From Oceanicola sp. (lineage in GTDB: Bacteria; Pseudomonadota; Alphaproteobacteria; Rhodobacterales; Rhodobacteraceae), in contig JAKVBK010000025.1 of NCBI GenBank assembly GCA_022447275.1, positions 1-44,526 of the forward strand: DNA of 44,526 bases. The letters are read 5' to 3'. The notes beneath the pieces are model-generated. The model searched no databases. It saw only the letters and a program-made list of their open reading frames with translations, and had not been told where the DNA came from. Positions 1 to 9,030 of this stretch are shown in pieces (position 1 is the stretch's first letter; every line of letters starts with the position of its first letter). The translations under genes and the position numbers were made by a program.

Positions 1-1851
1 GATCTTGCGCAGGATGCGGCGCATGATCTTGCCAGACCGTGTTTTGGGCAAGCCCGGCGCCCATTGGATCAGGTCTGGTTTTGCGATGGGTCCGATCTCG
101 GCGCGCACCCAGGTTTGCAATTCCTTATAGAGCGCGTCGGAGGGCTCCTCGCCCGCCATGAGGGTCACGTAGCAATAGATGCCTTGGCCCTTGATGTCAT
201 GGGGATAGCCGACAACGGCGGCCTCTGCGACTTTCTGATGGGCAACGAGCGCGCTTTCCACCTCTGCGGTGCCCATCCGGTGCCCGGAGACGTTGATCAC
301 GTCATCCACGCGGCCGGTGATCCAGTAATCGCCATCCGCGTCGCGGCGGCAGCCATCGCCTGAGAAATAGTATCCCTTGTAGTCTCCGAAATAGGTTTTC
401 TCGAAGCGTTCATGATCGCCCCAGACGGTGCGCATCTGACCGGGCCAACTGTCCTTGATCGCCAGCACGCCTTCGGTGGGATATTCGTGGATTTCCGCGC
501 CTGTCGAGGGCTCCAGCACCACCGGTTGTACCCCGAAGAATGGCCGCTGGGCGGCGCCGGGTTTGGTGGCGTGCGCGCCGGGCAGGGGGGTCATCATGTG
601 CCCGCCGGTTTCGGTCTGCCACCAAGTGTCGACGATCGGGCAGCGGCCCTGTCCGACGACATCATTGTACCAGTTCCAGGCTTCCGGGTTGATCGGCTCG
701 CCCACGGTGCCCAGCAGCTTTAGGCTGGAAAGATCGTGGCGCGTGACGAAATCCGGCCCCTGTCCCATCAGCGCACGAATGGCCGTGGGCGCGGTGTAGA
801 ACTGGTTGACCTTGTGCCGCTCGCACACGGCCCAGAAGCGGCCCGCGTCGGGGTAGGTTGGCACGCCCTCAAACATCAGTGTGGTGGCGCCATTGGCGAG
901 GGGGCCGTAGATGATGTAGCTGTGGCCGGTGACCCATCCGACATCCGCAGTGCACCAGAAGATGTCACCTTCCTGATAATCGAAGGTGTACTGGTGCGTC
1001 ATGGAGGCATAGACCATGTAGCCGCCGGTGGTGTGCACCACGCCCTTGGGCATCCCGGTTGAACCTGACGTGTACAGGATGAACAGCGGATCTTCGGCAT
1101 TCATCTCGGTGGGGGCGCAAGTGTCCGCTGCCGTTTCGCGCAGCGCATTATAGTCGAAGTCCCGCCCGTCGACCCACGTGGTCTGCGCGCCTGTGCGCTT
1201 GACGACGAGGCATTTGCAATCGTGGGTCACATGCAGCAGCGCCTGATCGGTGTTTGTCTTCAGTGCGGTGGCACGGCCCCCGCGCGGCGCTTCGTCAGCG
1301 GTGATGACAAGCTTGGCTTCGGAGCCATTGATCCGGGCCCCCAAAGCGTCCGGGCTGAAGCCCGCAAAGACGATGGAGTGGATGGCGCCAACGCGGGCGC
1401 AGGCCAGCATCGCATAGGCGGCCTCGGGGATCATGGGCATGTAGAGCACAACCCTGTCGCCCTTGCCCACGCCCAGATCGGTCAGGATGTTGGCCATCCG
1501 GCAGACTTCGCCATGCAACTCGGCATAGGTGATGTGAAGGGCGTCTTCTTCCGGGTTGTCAGGCTCCCAGATGATCGCGGTTTGGGCGCCACGGGTGTCG
1601 AGGTGACGGTCAATGCAGTTGGCTGACGCATTCAGCGTGCCATCTTCAAACCATTTGATGTCAATATTGCCGGGCGCAAACGACGTGTTCTTTACAACGC
1701 TGTACGGCTTGATCCAGTCGATCCGCTTGCCATGTTCGCCCCAGAATGCAACCGGGTCAGACACGGATGCAGCGTACAGCGCCTCGTAGCCCGCACCATC
1801 AACATGTGCCTGCGATGCGAAGTCAGGCGCTGGTGCGTAGGTCTTGCTCAT
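1..1851 (-). CDS. acs: Acetyl-CoA synthetase (3' end cut by window edge)
   Basis: Activates acetate with ATP and CoA to acetyl-CoA through an acetyl-adenylate, in the cytoplasm. The 617 residues visible translate without interruption from the ATG at 1851. A strong GGGAGG ribosome site lies just upstream. The ANL-superfamily phosphate loop [11 protein letters not shown], the WWQTETG motif, the [17 protein letters not shown] hinge region and, near the cut, the [11 protein letters not shown] motif are all present. The lysine of that last motif is about residue 608 and corresponds to the acetylation-controlled catalytic lysine K609 of E. coli Acs. The family is about 650 residues, so some 35 C-terminal residues lie outside the window. 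It is the first gene downstream of the livF-type gene on the same strand but has its own 232-base leader with two hairpins, so it probably has its own promoter. Identification is firm. Confidence 0.97.
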   Translation of the reverse strand, partial: MSKTYAPAPDFASQAHVDGAGYEALYAASVSDPVAFWGEHGKRIDWIKPYSVVKNTSFAPGNIDIKWFEDGTLNASANCIDRHLDTRGAQTAIIWEPDNPEEDALHITYAELHGEVCRMANILTDLGVGKGDRVVLYMPMIPEAAYAMLACARVGAIHSIVFAGFSPDALGARINGSEAKLVITADEAPRGGRATALKTNTDQALLHVTHDCKCLVVKRTGAQTTWVDGRDFDYNALRETAADTCAPTEMNAEDPLFILYTSGSTGMPKGVVHTTGGYMVYASMTHQYTFDYQEGDIFWCTADVGWVTGHSYIIYGPLANGATTLMFEGVPTYPDAGRFWAVCERHKVNQFYTAPTAIRALMGQGPDFVTRHDLSSLKLLGTVGEPINPEAWNWYNDVVGQGRCPIVDTWWQTETGGHMMTPLPGAHATKPGAAQRPFFGVQPVVLEPSTGAEIHEYPTEGVLAIKDSWPGQMRTVWGDHERFEKTYFGDYKGYYFSGDGCRRDADGDYWITGRVDDVINVSGHRMGTAEVESALVAHQKVAEAAVVGYPHDIKGQGIYCYVTLMAGEEPSDALYKELQTWVRAEIGPIAKPDLIQWAPGLPKTRSGKIMRRILRKI

Positions 1852-1869
1852 GGACTTTCCTCCCAAATC

Positions 1870-1940
1870 GGAGGGCGGCTGCCCTCCCGTCCAATTATCG
1901 GATGTTCAGATGAATATCGCGCCTCGATGAGGGGCGCGAT
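1870..1940 (-). promoter_or_regulatory. acs leader with two inverted repeats
   Basis: Upstream of the acs start are two perfect inverted repeats. GGAGGGC at 1870-1876 pairs with GCCCTCC at 1881-1887 over a GGCT loop. ATCGCGCC at 1916-1923 pairs with GGCGCGAT at 1933-1940, extended by two inner pairs. The first lies 19 bases before the ATG, close to the ribosome site, so it could affect translation. No promoter boxes were identified with confidence. Confidence 0.4.
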
Positions 1941-2010
1941 GTTTATTTCAATCAGGACTGCCAGACATTTCTGCCGTAGCGCTGCTTTTGAAATGGGGGT
2001 GGGGCAGGGC

Positions 2011-2030
2011 ATCGGGGCCTGCGCCCCGAT
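2011..2030. terminator. Hairpin between livF-type gene and acs
   Basis: ATCGGGGC at 2011-2018 and GCCCCGAT at 2023-2030 form an eight-pair stem with a CTGC loop, about 55 bases beyond the stop of the ABC operon. There is no T-run after it on the minus strand, so it is either a weak or factor-assisted terminator or an RNA-stabilising hairpin. Confidence 0.35.
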
Positions 2031-2083
2031 CCGTGAGGAACAGATCGCCCTCGTGATGTCCCCCCTGCCCGTCATCGCCCAAA

Positions 2084-2839
2084 TCAGATTGCCAGATACT
2101 CGGCGCGCAGCTCTTCGTTCTGAAGCACTTCTGCCGCGGTGCCGTCAAAGACGATGCCGCCGGTGTCTAGGATCACGGCCCGATCCGCCAGTTCGAGCGC
2201 GCGGACGGCGTTCTGTTCGACGAGCACGGTCGTCATGCCCTGTTCCTTGATGTGCATGAGCGTTTTTTCGATCTCATCCACGATCACAGGGGCCAGACCT
2301 TCATAGGGCTCGTCGAGCAGCAGCACCTTGATGTCGCGCGCGAGGGCGCGGCCGATGGCGAGCATCTGCTGCTCGCCCCCCGATAGGGTGACACCTTCCT
2401 GCTTGCGACGCTCGCCAAGGCGCGGGAACAGCTCATAGATCCGGTCGAGGCCCCAGCCCACGGGCGGGGCGATCTGGGCCAGCTGGATATTTTCCTCAAC
2501 CGTGAGGCCGGGGATGATACGCCGGTCTTCGGGCACGAGGCCAAGCCCCGCCTGTGAGGCTTGGTGCGAGCTCATGTTGTGCAGCGGCTGGTGATCGAGC
2601 CAGATCTCGCCCTTGCGCACCTCAGGGTCGCCGACCCGAGCGCAGGCCCGCAGAGTGGAGGTCTTGCCAGCACCGTTGCGGCCCAGCAGCGCGAGGATCT
2701 CACCTTCATGCACATTGAAGGAGACGCCCTGCACGATATAGCTCTCGCCGTAGTAGGCGTGCATATCATAGACCGAGAAGAACGCAGGCGCGGTTTGCGC
2801 GTGGTTGGCGTTCTTGGAGAAGTCGGGTTTGACGTTCAT
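2084..2839 (-). CDS. livF: LivF-type ABC transporter ATP-binding protein
   Basis: Second nucleotide-binding subunit of a hydrophobic amino acid/amide family (HAAT) importer; hydrolyses ATP at the inner face of the membrane. 251 residues. Visible motifs are Walker A GRNGAGKT near residue 53, the signature LSGGEQQ, Walker B LLLDEP followed by YEGLAPV (a LivF hallmark), and the switch histidine replaced by Q in LVEQNA, as is usual in LivF. An N-terminal extension of about 20 residues precedes the ABC core. It is the last gene of the importer operon, 12 bases after livG. The substrate cannot be told from this subunit. Confidence 0.93.
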   Translation of the reverse strand: MNVKPDFSKNANHAQTAPAFFSVYDMHAYYGESYIVQGVSFNVHEGEILALLGRNGAGKTSTLRACARVGDPEVRKGEIWLDHQPLHNMSSHQASQAGLGLVPEDRRIIPGLTVEENIQLAQIAPPVGWGLDRIYELFPRLGERRKQEGVTLSGGEQQMLAIGRALARDIKVLLLDEPYEGLAPVIVDEIEKTLMHIKEQGMTTVLVEQNAVRALELADRAVILDTGGIVFDGTAAEVLQNEELRAEYLAI

Positions 2840-2851
2840 TTCCGGATCTCC

Positions 2852-3616
2852 TTAGGCTGCCACGGCGGTTTCGCCCAGATAGGCTTCGCGCACCTTGGGG
2901 TGCCCTTTGATGTTTTCGGGCGTGTCCTCGACCAGCGGCGAACCCTGAGCCAAAACGGTGATCCGCTCGGCCAGAGAGAACACAACGTGCATGTCGTGCT
3001 CGATGATGGCGATCGTAATGTCGCGCTCATCCTTGATCCGCTTGAGAAGATCGATGGTGTTGTTGGTGTCGGCCCGGGCCATGCCGGCGGTCGGCTCATC
3101 GAGCAACAGCAGACGTGGTTCCTGCGCCAGGCACATGGCGATCTCCAGACGGCGCTTGTCGCCGCGGGACATAGCGCCGGCGTGCATGTCCTTCTTGTCG
3201 GCCATGTTCACGTCGTCGAGCATGTGCATGGCCTTGTCGATGATCTCCTTCTCTGCTGCGACGCTTTCAATCGCATGCATCCGGAAGGCCCCGTCGCGCT
3301 TGGCAAAGCAGGGGATCATCATGTTCTCGAGGACCGAAAGATCGGTGAAGATTTCTGGCGTCTGGAAAACGCGGGAAATCCCCATCTGGTTGATCTCGTG
3401 CGGGCTGCGGCCCAGCACGGACTGGCCCTCGAACATGACCGAGCCCGTATCTGGGATCAGTTTGCCGACAAGGCAGTTCAGCAGGGTGGATTTACCGGCC
3501 CCGTTCGGGCCGATAATCGCGTGCACGGAATTCTCCGCGACGGAGAGGTTTACATCGCCCAAGGCCTGCAGGCCGCCGAAGCGCTTGTTCACCCCTTTGA
3601 CTTCAAGAATACCCAT
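2852..3616 (-). CDS. livG: LivG-type ABC transporter ATP-binding protein
   Basis: First nucleotide-binding subunit of the same importer. 254 residues, the usual LivG length. Walker A GPNGAGKST lies near residue 37, the signature is MSRGDKRRLEIAM, Walker B is LLLDEPTAGM, and the switch segment is IIEHDMHVVF. The C-terminal tail with HPKVREAYLG is typical of LivG and urea-type (UrtD) proteins. A GGAGGAA ribosome site precedes the ATG. It sits 12 bases after livM and 12 before livF, so the three are clearly co-transcribed. Confidence 0.94.
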   Translation of the reverse strand: MGILEVKGVNKRFGGLQALGDVNLSVAENSVHAIIGPNGAGKSTLLNCLVGKLIPDTGSVMFEGQSVLGRSPHEINQMGISRVFQTPEIFTDLSVLENMMIPCFAKRDGAFRMHAIESVAAEKEIIDKAMHMLDDVNMADKKDMHAGAMSRGDKRRLEIAMCLAQEPRLLLLDEPTAGMARADTNNTIDLLKRIKDERDITIAIIEHDMHVVFSLAERITVLAQGSPLVEDTPENIKGHPKVREAYLGETAVAA

Positions 3617-3628
3617 TGGTGTTCCTCC

Positions 3629-4879
3629 TTATTCTGCGGGGGTGGTTGCTTTGCCGGGCTTGTTGGCGTCTTCCGCCGACTTGCCGCGGCCGAACAGGCG
3701 CTTGATGCGCTGTCCACCCTCGACAAGGCCGCCTGGCAGGAAGATCACGACCAGCATGAAGATAATGCCCAGCGTCAGATGCCAGCCCTTGCCGATGAAG
3801 GGATAGATCAGCGCGACGACGAAGTCCTCAAGACCGTCGGGCAGGAAGGCAAACCAGCTGTGCAGGATGTCCGAGTTGATCTTGGACAGGATGTTTTCCA
3901 TGTACTTGATCGCCCCAGCGCCCAGAACCGGCCCGATCAAGGTGCCGACACCGCCAAGGATTGTCATAAGAACAACCTCGCCTGACGCTGTCCAGAACAT
4001 CCGTTCGGGCCCGGCCAAGGGGTCCATCGCCGCCATCAATCCGCCGGCAAGACCGGCATACATGCCTGAGATCACGAAGGCTGCCAGCATGTAGGGCTTT
4101 GGATTGAGGCCGGTGTAGTTGAGCCGCTGTTGGTTTGATTTGATCGCGCGAAGCATCATCCCGAAGGGCGATCGGAAAATCCGGATCGACAGGTAGAACG
4201 AGATCAGCATGACCACGGCTGCAAAGTAGTAACCTGCAGAGAAGGTGAAGACCCAGTTCCCGATCTCCAGATCGGTTGCCGCGCGCATTTCAATGCCAAA
4301 CAGATTTGGCACCGGGATATTGCCGTCTTCTGTGCTGGCTTCGCCGAAGATGCGGGGATCTGTCAGTGTGAGCTGAAGGCCGGTTTCACCACCGGTCAAA
4401 CCCTTTTGTAACAGGCCCTGTTGATCGGGCCCGTCCATGTCCGTGGCGAGAACCGAATAGGCCAGCGCGTAGGACATCATGGCGAAGGCCAGTGTCAGGA
4501 TCGAGAAGTAGATGCCGGAGCGCCGCAGCGAGATATAGCCGATCAGCATCGCAAACAGACCGGACAGAACAACCGCGAGGAACAGCGCAGGCAGCACATT
4601 CATGCCAAAGAGCTTGAACATCCACATCGCGGCGTAGGAGCCCACGCCCAGGAAGGCCGCGTGGCCGAAGGACAGGTAGCCCGTCAGACCGAACAGGATG
4701 TTGAAGCCGATCGCAAAGATTCCGAAGATCACGAACCGTTGCATCAAGTCCGGGTAGCCCGCATTGAACTGCGCCATGCCGGAGCCTTCCGGGAAGGGGT
4801 TCAGCAGGAAGGGTGCAGCCATGGTCAGCACGACGACCAACAGCAGCAATGAGGTGTCTTTTTTGTCGAGACCGAGCAT
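3629..4879 (-). CDS. livM: LivM-type ABC transporter permease
   Basis: Inner-membrane permease subunit of the HAAT importer. 416 residues, with many hydrophobic helices beginning at about residue 10. The LivM family core [19 protein letters not shown] lies near residue 65, and [14 protein letters not shown] near 310. A soluble insertion of about 50 residues at about 145-200 sits between membrane segments and is longer than in E. coli LivM. The C-terminal tail after the last helix is charged. The start is only three bases from the livH stop, so translation is probably coupled. Confidence 0.92.
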   Translation of the reverse strand: MLGLDKKDTSLLLLVVVLTMAAPFLLNPFPEGSGMAQFNAGYPDLMQRFVIFGIFAIGFNILFGLTGYLSFGHAAFLGVGSYAAMWMFKLFGMNVLPALFLAVVLSGLFAMLIGYISLRRSGIYFSILTLAFAMMSYALAYSVLATDMDGPDQQGLLQKGLTGGETGLQLTLTDPRIFGEASTEDGNIPVPNLFGIEMRAATDLEIGNWVFTFSAGYYFAAVVMLISFYLSIRIFRSPFGMMLRAIKSNQQRLNYTGLNPKPYMLAAFVISGMYAGLAGGLMAAMDPLAGPERMFWTASGEVVLMTILGGVGTLIGPVLGAGAIKYMENILSKINSDILHSWFAFLPDGLEDFVVALIYPFIGKGWHLTLGIIFMLVVIFLPGGLVEGGQRIKRLFGRGKSAEDANKPGKATTPAE

Positions 4880-4882
4880 GGA

Positions 4883-5914
4883 TTAGTCCTCCATCACGCC
4901 CTTGCGGCCCAAGAGACCACGGGGACGAACAAGCAGAATGATGATGGCTACGAGGTAGATGACGATCTGGTTGAGCCCTGGGATCGTATCCAGCACCCAT
5001 GCCATTGAGGCAAAGCTTTCCAAGATGCCCAGCAGGAAGCCTGCCAGAACCGCACCGGAAAGTGAGCCCATACCGCCCACCACCACGACGACGAAGCTAA
5101 GCACGAGGAAGTCCATTCCCATGTGGTAGTTCGGCGACACGATCGGCGTGTACATCACGCCCGCTAGGCCCGCCACGGCGGCGGCCAAACCAAACATGAT
5201 GGTGAAGCGCCGGTCGATATCGATGCCCAGCAGGCCAACGGTTTCCCGGTCGGCCATGCCTGCGCGCACAACCATGCCGAACGTGGTGAACTGCAGGAAG
5301 GCAAAGACCGCAGCGATGATCACCGCCGCAAAGGCAAAGTAGACCAGACGCCAGTAGGGGTAGATAATCGTGTTCGGCTCAAAGCCGATCAAGGCGCCAA
5401 AGTCGAAGGAACCGGTAAAGGCCTCCGGGGCCGGTGTCGGGATCGGGTTGGCACCATAGTAGTACTTGATCACTTCCTGCAGAACGATGGCCAGGCCAAA
5501 GGTCACGAGGATCTGGTCGGCATGGGGGCGCTTGTAGAAGTGCTTGATCAAGCCCCGCTCCATCACGACACCCACAAGGATCATCACCGGGATCGTAAAC
5601 AGGATCGAGAGCGGTACCGCCCAGTCGATGATCGCGGCGCCGGTTGTTTCACCGAAGATGTCATACAGGTAGGGCACGTCCACTTTCAGCGGGTTGCCAA
5701 GAAAGTCCGTCCGGGTCTCGTCAATCACCTCATGCGAGATGGACAGCAGCCGGCTCAGGGTCACGGCACAGAATGCGCCGATCATGAACAAAGCACCGTG
5801 GGCGAAGTTCACAACGCCGAGGGTGCCGAAAATCAATGTCAGGCCGAGGGCAATCAGCGCGTAGGCCGATCCCTTGTCGAGGCCGTTGAGGATCTGGAGG
5901 ATTATCGCGTCCAT
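4883..5914 (-). CDS. livH: LivH-type ABC transporter permease
   Basis: Partner permease of livM. 343 residues with about eight membrane helices. The N-terminal segment ALIALGLTLIFGTLGVVNFAHGA is the LivH family signature. A hydrophilic loop at about residues 55-85 (with the ETRTDFLGNP segment) is longer than in E. coli LivH (308 residues). GGMGSLSGAVLAG near residue 280 is the coupling-loop region. It follows the binding-protein gene after a 166-base gap that contains a strong hairpin, so it is probably expressed at a lower level than the binding protein. Confidence 0.92.
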   Translation of the reverse strand: MDAIILQILNGLDKGSAYALIALGLTLIFGTLGVVNFAHGALFMIGAFCAVTLSRLLSISHEVIDETRTDFLGNPLKVDVPYLYDIFGETTGAAIIDWAVPLSILFTIPVMILVGVVMERGLIKHFYKRPHADQILVTFGLAIVLQEVIKYYYGANPIPTPAPEAFTGSFDFGALIGFEPNTIIYPYWRLVYFAFAAVIIAAVFAFLQFTTFGMVVRAGMADRETVGLLGIDIDRRFTIMFGLAAAVAGLAGVMYTPIVSPNYHMGMDFLVLSFVVVVVGGMGSLSGAVLAGFLLGILESFASMAWVLDTIPGLNQIVIYLVAIIILLVRPRGLLGRKGVMED

Positions 5915-5969
5915 GGTCCTGCCTCTGGTTGGCGCGGGGGCTTGCCCCGTCGCGGAAAATTGGAAAACG

Positions 5970-5992
5970 CGGAGCCCTGCTCAGGCGCTCCG
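5970..5992 (-). terminator. Attenuator-like hairpin between binding protein and livH
   Basis: CGGAGC at 5970-5975 pairs with GCTCCG at 5987-5992. Inside it CCTG (5976-5979) faces CAGG (5982-5985), giving a strong stem with one bulged base. Read on the minus strand the stem is followed by CGTTTTCC, a short T-run. This looks like a partial intrinsic terminator that would leave more binding-protein mRNA than permease mRNA. Confidence 0.5.
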
Positions 5993-6080
5993 GCGGTCCG
6001 ATGCGAGCCACCCCGGCACGCGCAGACTGTGTTACGAGAGTGTTGGCGGGGCACCGCGACGGGGGCCGGGCCGAAAGCGC

Positions 6081-7427
6081 TTATGCGCCGTTGTTGCAGC
6101 TGCCCAGCGAGCCGCCCGCGAACTGCGGGTGACCGGGATCGTAGGTGACCTGTGCGGCCGGGGTAACTTCCACGATCTCGAGAAGGTCGAACTCCGACTC
6201 GGGGTTCTCTTTACCCTTCACAACCAGCACGTCCTTGAAGCACTGGTGGTCCTCGGCGCGATACAGCGTTGGGCCGTTGCCCATGCCGTCGAACTCGAAG
6301 CCTTCGAGGGCCTCGACCACGGCGCATGGTGCGAAGGAGCCTGCACGCTGCACGGCGTCAGCATAGAGCAGCGCCTGCACGTAGGTGGTGTGTGCGGCCT
6401 GCGACGGCGGGAAGCCGTACTTGGTGCCGAACGACTTGACGAATGCCTTGGAGCCTTCGTCCTGCAGCGACCAGTGCCAGTTCGTCGAGCCAAAGATGCC
6501 CTTCACGTTTTCACCAGCACCCTTCGCCATCAGACGCGAGTACAGCGGAACGATGATCTGGAAGTCTTTGCCGTCAACCTGCGCATCGCGCAGACCGAAC
6601 TGAACGGCGTTGGTCAGCGAGTTGACCATGTTGCCGCCGTAGTGGTTCAGAACCAGCGTGTCGGCGCCGGACTGCAGAACCGGTGCGATGTAGGACGAGA
6701 AGTCCTGCTGGGTCAGCGGGGTCTTCACGGCCGCAACGGTTTCCCAACCCATGGCTTCCGTGGAGGAGCGTACGGCTTCCTCGGTGGTGTAGCCCCAGTT
6801 GTAGTCTGCGGTCAGGTGATAGGCGCGACGGTCTGTGCCGTAGGCGTTCTTGAGCACGGGCGCCAGAGCAGCACCGGACATGTAGGAGTTGAAGAAGTGA
6901 CGGAAGCCGTTCGCCTTCTTGTCCTTGCCGGTGGTGTCGTTGGAGTGCGTCAGACCTGCCATAAAGATGACGCCGGCTTCCTGGCACAGGGCCTGAACAG
7001 CCACAGCCACACCGGAGGACGAACCGCCTGTGATCATGATGGCGCCGTCTTTTTCGATCATCGACTTCGCCGATGCGCGTGCCGCGTCCGACTTGGTCTG
7101 CGTGTCGCCGGTGACGTACTCGACCTTGCGGCCCAGAATGCCGGTGCCGTCGAGCGCTTTCGACGAGAAGGTGTTCAGCATACCGCCGTCGCCACCGCCG
7201 TTGAGGTGCTCAACCGCCAGCTCGTAGGCGCGCAGTTCGTCTGCACCCTCGTCGGCATAGGGGCCGGACTGGGGTACGTTGAAGCCCAGGGTTACAGAGC
7301 CGGAACCCGGTTCGTTGGTGAAGGCGTTGGCAGACGCGCCAGTAAAGATCGTTGGCAGAGCCAGACCGGCGCCAGCCAGCGCGCCGGATTTCATCACACC
7401 ACGGCGTGTGAAATTGCTTTTTGACAT
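6081..7427 (-). CDS. Tat-exported periplasmic binding protein of HAAT importer
   Basis: Type-I periplasmic binding protein (LivK/AmiC/UrtA class, Peripla_BP_6 fold) that hands its ligand to the LivHMGF-type components. The start at 7427 is chosen over an upstream one because GGGAGGAC sits at the right distance. The 448-residue product opens with a twin-arginine signal (TRRGVMKSGALAGAGLALP) ending in ASANA, so it is probably folded before export. The mature part starts with VTLGFNVPQSGPYADEG, where this family first contacts ligand, followed by ITGGSSSGVAVAVQAL. Several cysteines (CQEAG, APCAVV, HQCFKD, GSCNNG) could form disulfides. Ligand is unknown; homologues bind amino acids, amides, urea or short carboxylates. 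Proximity to acs and an acyl-metabolism-type regulator favours a short carboxylate, but that is inference. Confidence 0.88.
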   Translation of the reverse strand: MSKSNFTRRGVMKSGALAGAGLALPTIFTGASANAFTNEPGSGSVTLGFNVPQSGPYADEGADELRAYELAVEHLNGGGDGGMLNTFSSKALDGTGILGRKVEYVTGDTQTKSDAARASAKSMIEKDGAIMITGGSSSGVAVAVQALCQEAGVIFMAGLTHSNDTTGKDKKANGFRHFFNSYMSGAALAPVLKNAYGTDRRAYHLTADYNWGYTTEEAVRSSTEAMGWETVAAVKTPLTQQDFSSYIAPVLQSGADTLVLNHYGGNMVNSLTNAVQFGLRDAQVDGKDFQIIVPLYSRLMAKGAGENVKGIFGSTNWHWSLQDEGSKAFVKSFGTKYGFPPSQAAHTTYVQALLYADAVQRAGSFAPCAVVEALEGFEFDGMGNGPTLYRAEDHQCFKDVLVVKGKENPESEFDLLEIVEVTPAAQVTYDPGHPQFAGGSLGSCNNGA

Positions 7428-7508
7428 GATAGTCCTCCCAAAAGTTGCGTTGAGCGCACAGTGCACCCCGCCACAATGCCCTTCTCAGGCGGTCACATTT
7501 AGCCCCCA

Positions 7509-7593
7509 CTTTGTCAAAGGAGTAAACAAACCATTGCCTCTTATCACTTTTTTTGTAAAAAATTGCACAATACGAGTGTATGCATTGTAAAAA
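7509..7593. promoter_or_regulatory. Divergent control region with operator-like repeats
   Basis: The 214 bases between the binding-protein gene and the XRE regulator are AT-rich compared with their surroundings. They contain a perfect odd palindrome CTTTG-T-CAAAG at 7509-7519. The nine-base word TTGTAAAAA occurs twice, at 7553-7561 and 7585-7593, 32 bases apart (about three helical turns). RamB/ScfR-class regulators are known to bind TTTGC/GCAAA-type sites, so these are candidate sites for the adjacent regulator. No assay supports this yet. Confidence 0.4.
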
Positions 7594-7641
7594 TATTCTC
7601 AATGCAGCGCAGAAACGTGTTGAAAGCACAGGAAGATTTGG

Positions 7642-8955
7642 ATGCCACGTTCGGGTTTGACGGGAACACGGATCAGAGAACGACGCACGATGATTGGGCG
7701 CAGGCAGTCCGATCTGGCGCGCTCAGTGGGAATTTCGCCCTCCTATCTCAATCTGATTGAGCACAATCGGCGCAGAATCGCCGGAAAGTTGCTCAATGCG
7801 ATTGCCCGAGAGCTTGAAACAGAGCCCTCCATGCTCGCAGAGGGCGCCGAAAGCGCTTTGTTGGAGGCCTTGCGCGAAGCTGCGGATGCGGAGCCCGATA
7901 CCGATGCCGAACTGGACCGGATCGATGAATTCGTCGGACGCTTTCCCGGCTTTGCGGGGTTGAATGCCGAGCTCTGGCGCAAGAACCAAGCTTTGCAGCG
8001 CGCGGTTGAGGCCCTGTCAGACCGGCTGGCGCATGACCCTTTCCTGTCGACCTCTCTGCATGACGTGCTCTCTACCGTGACGGCGATCCGCTCGACGGCC
8101 TCCATTCTGGCTGAGACACCCGATATCGATCCGGAATGGCGCGGTCGATTTCATCGGAACATGGCCGAAGACAGTGCGCGCTTGGCGGACAGTGCCGATG
8201 CGTTGGCCCGGTATCTTGATGATGAGGCCTCCGCCGAATTATCGGCTTCGACACCGCAGGAGGAGCTTGACGCTTGGCTGGGGGCGGTGGGGTATCACAT
8301 GCCGGATTTGGAGCGCGCTTTGCCGCCCGCGCCTGAAGACATCGTGGATCGTGCCCCACAGTTGCAATCGCGATCTGCAAAAGCTTTGGCCCTGCAATGG
8401 TTGACCCGATACCGCAAGGACGCGGAACACATGCCGCTTTCGGTTTTCAGGGAAGAGGCCCGCAAAGCTGCTTATGACCCTTCTGCGCTGGCATCACGCT
8501 TTGGCATGGATCTGGGCGCGGTGTTCCGGCGTCTGGCCGCTTTGCCTGCAAGCAGCCCGGCGGAAACGATCGGACTGGTCTCATGTGACGGGTCTGGCAC
8601 GTTGACATTTCGCAAGCCGCTGGACGGCTTTACTCTGCCACGGTTCAGCGCAGCCTGTGCCTTGTGGCCGCTCTATCAGGCATTGACCCGCCCCATGACG
8701 CCGGTCAGGTCTGTGGTGGAAATGGCGGGTCCCGGAGCGCAGCGCTTCTTGTCCTATGCGGTGTGTCAGCCCAGCCAACCTGCGGGGTTTGACGGGCCCA
8801 CGATCCTTGAGGCGTCGATGCTACTTGTGCCTGCGGGCCTTGCGGGTGCAGAGGAGGGGGGCGTGGCCGTACCTGTTGGCACCTCTTGCCGCATCTGCCC
8901 GCGCCAAAGCTGTGCGGCCCGGCGGGAGCCGTCCATTCTGTCCGAGATGGTTTAG
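7642..8955 (+). CDS. XRE/ScfR-like transcriptional regulator with DHp-like segment
   Basis: DNA-binding regulator, 437 residues. A helix-turn-helix of the XRE/Cro type occupies residues about 8-62 (RRQSDLARSVGISPSYLNLIE is the core). Residues about 235-430 resemble the short-chain fatty acyl regulator / DUF2083 region, ending in the cysteine motif C416-x2-C419-x4-C424 followed by RREP, which in RamB/MccR/ScfR relatives is conserved. Those relatives control acetate, propionate and glyoxylate-bypass genes. The middle is odd: residues about 138-195 align with a histidine-kinase phosphoacceptor helix pair, with H140-D-V-L-S-T-V-T-A-I-R matching the H-box of the kinase downstream. No HExxH peptidase motif is present. 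An AGGAAG ribosome site precedes the ATG. It is transcribed away from the ABC importer and towards the two-component genes. Confidence 0.8.
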   Translation: MPRSGLTGTRIRERRTMIGRRQSDLARSVGISPSYLNLIEHNRRRIAGKLLNAIARELETEPSMLAEGAESALLEALREAADAEPDTDAELDRIDEFVGRFPGFAGLNAELWRKNQALQRAVEALSDRLAHDPFLSTSLHDVLSTVTAIRSTASILAETPDIDPEWRGRFHRNMAEDSARLADSADALARYLDDEASAELSASTPQEELDAWLGAVGYHMPDLERALPPAPEDIVDRAPQLQSRSAKALALQWLTRYRKDAEHMPLSVFREEARKAAYDPSALASRFGMDLGAVFRRLAALPASSPAETIGLVSCDGSGTLTFRKPLDGFTLPRFSAACALWPLYQALTRPMTPVRSVVEMAGPGAQRFLSYAVCQPSQPAGFDGPTILEASMLLVPAGLAGAEEGGVAVPVGTSCRICPRQSCAARREPSILSEMV

Positions 8956-9008
8956 GCTGCGTGTGGTGTTCTGCGTCCGAGAGCGGGCGCTGATGGGCGG
9001 GCCGGGCT

Positions 9009-9030
9009 GGAGTATTTTTGCCAAGATGAT
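9009..9030 (+). repeat. Interspersed extragenic repeat, copy 1
   Basis: GGAGTATTTTTGCCAAGATG lies in the 219-base gap between the XRE regulator and the response regulator. A related copy (GAGTATTTAAAAGACAAAGA) is at 27944-27963. I recall this GGAGTATTTTTnnnAAGATGA word as common between genes in Rhodobacteraceae; its role is unknown. The rest of this gap shows no gene. Confidence 0.4.

Noticed and set aside
5874-7424. Long open frame on the plus strand opposite the periplasmic binding protein
   Set aside because: It is the antisense of a clear gene. GC-rich codons commonly leave such frames open, and its translation resembles no protein.
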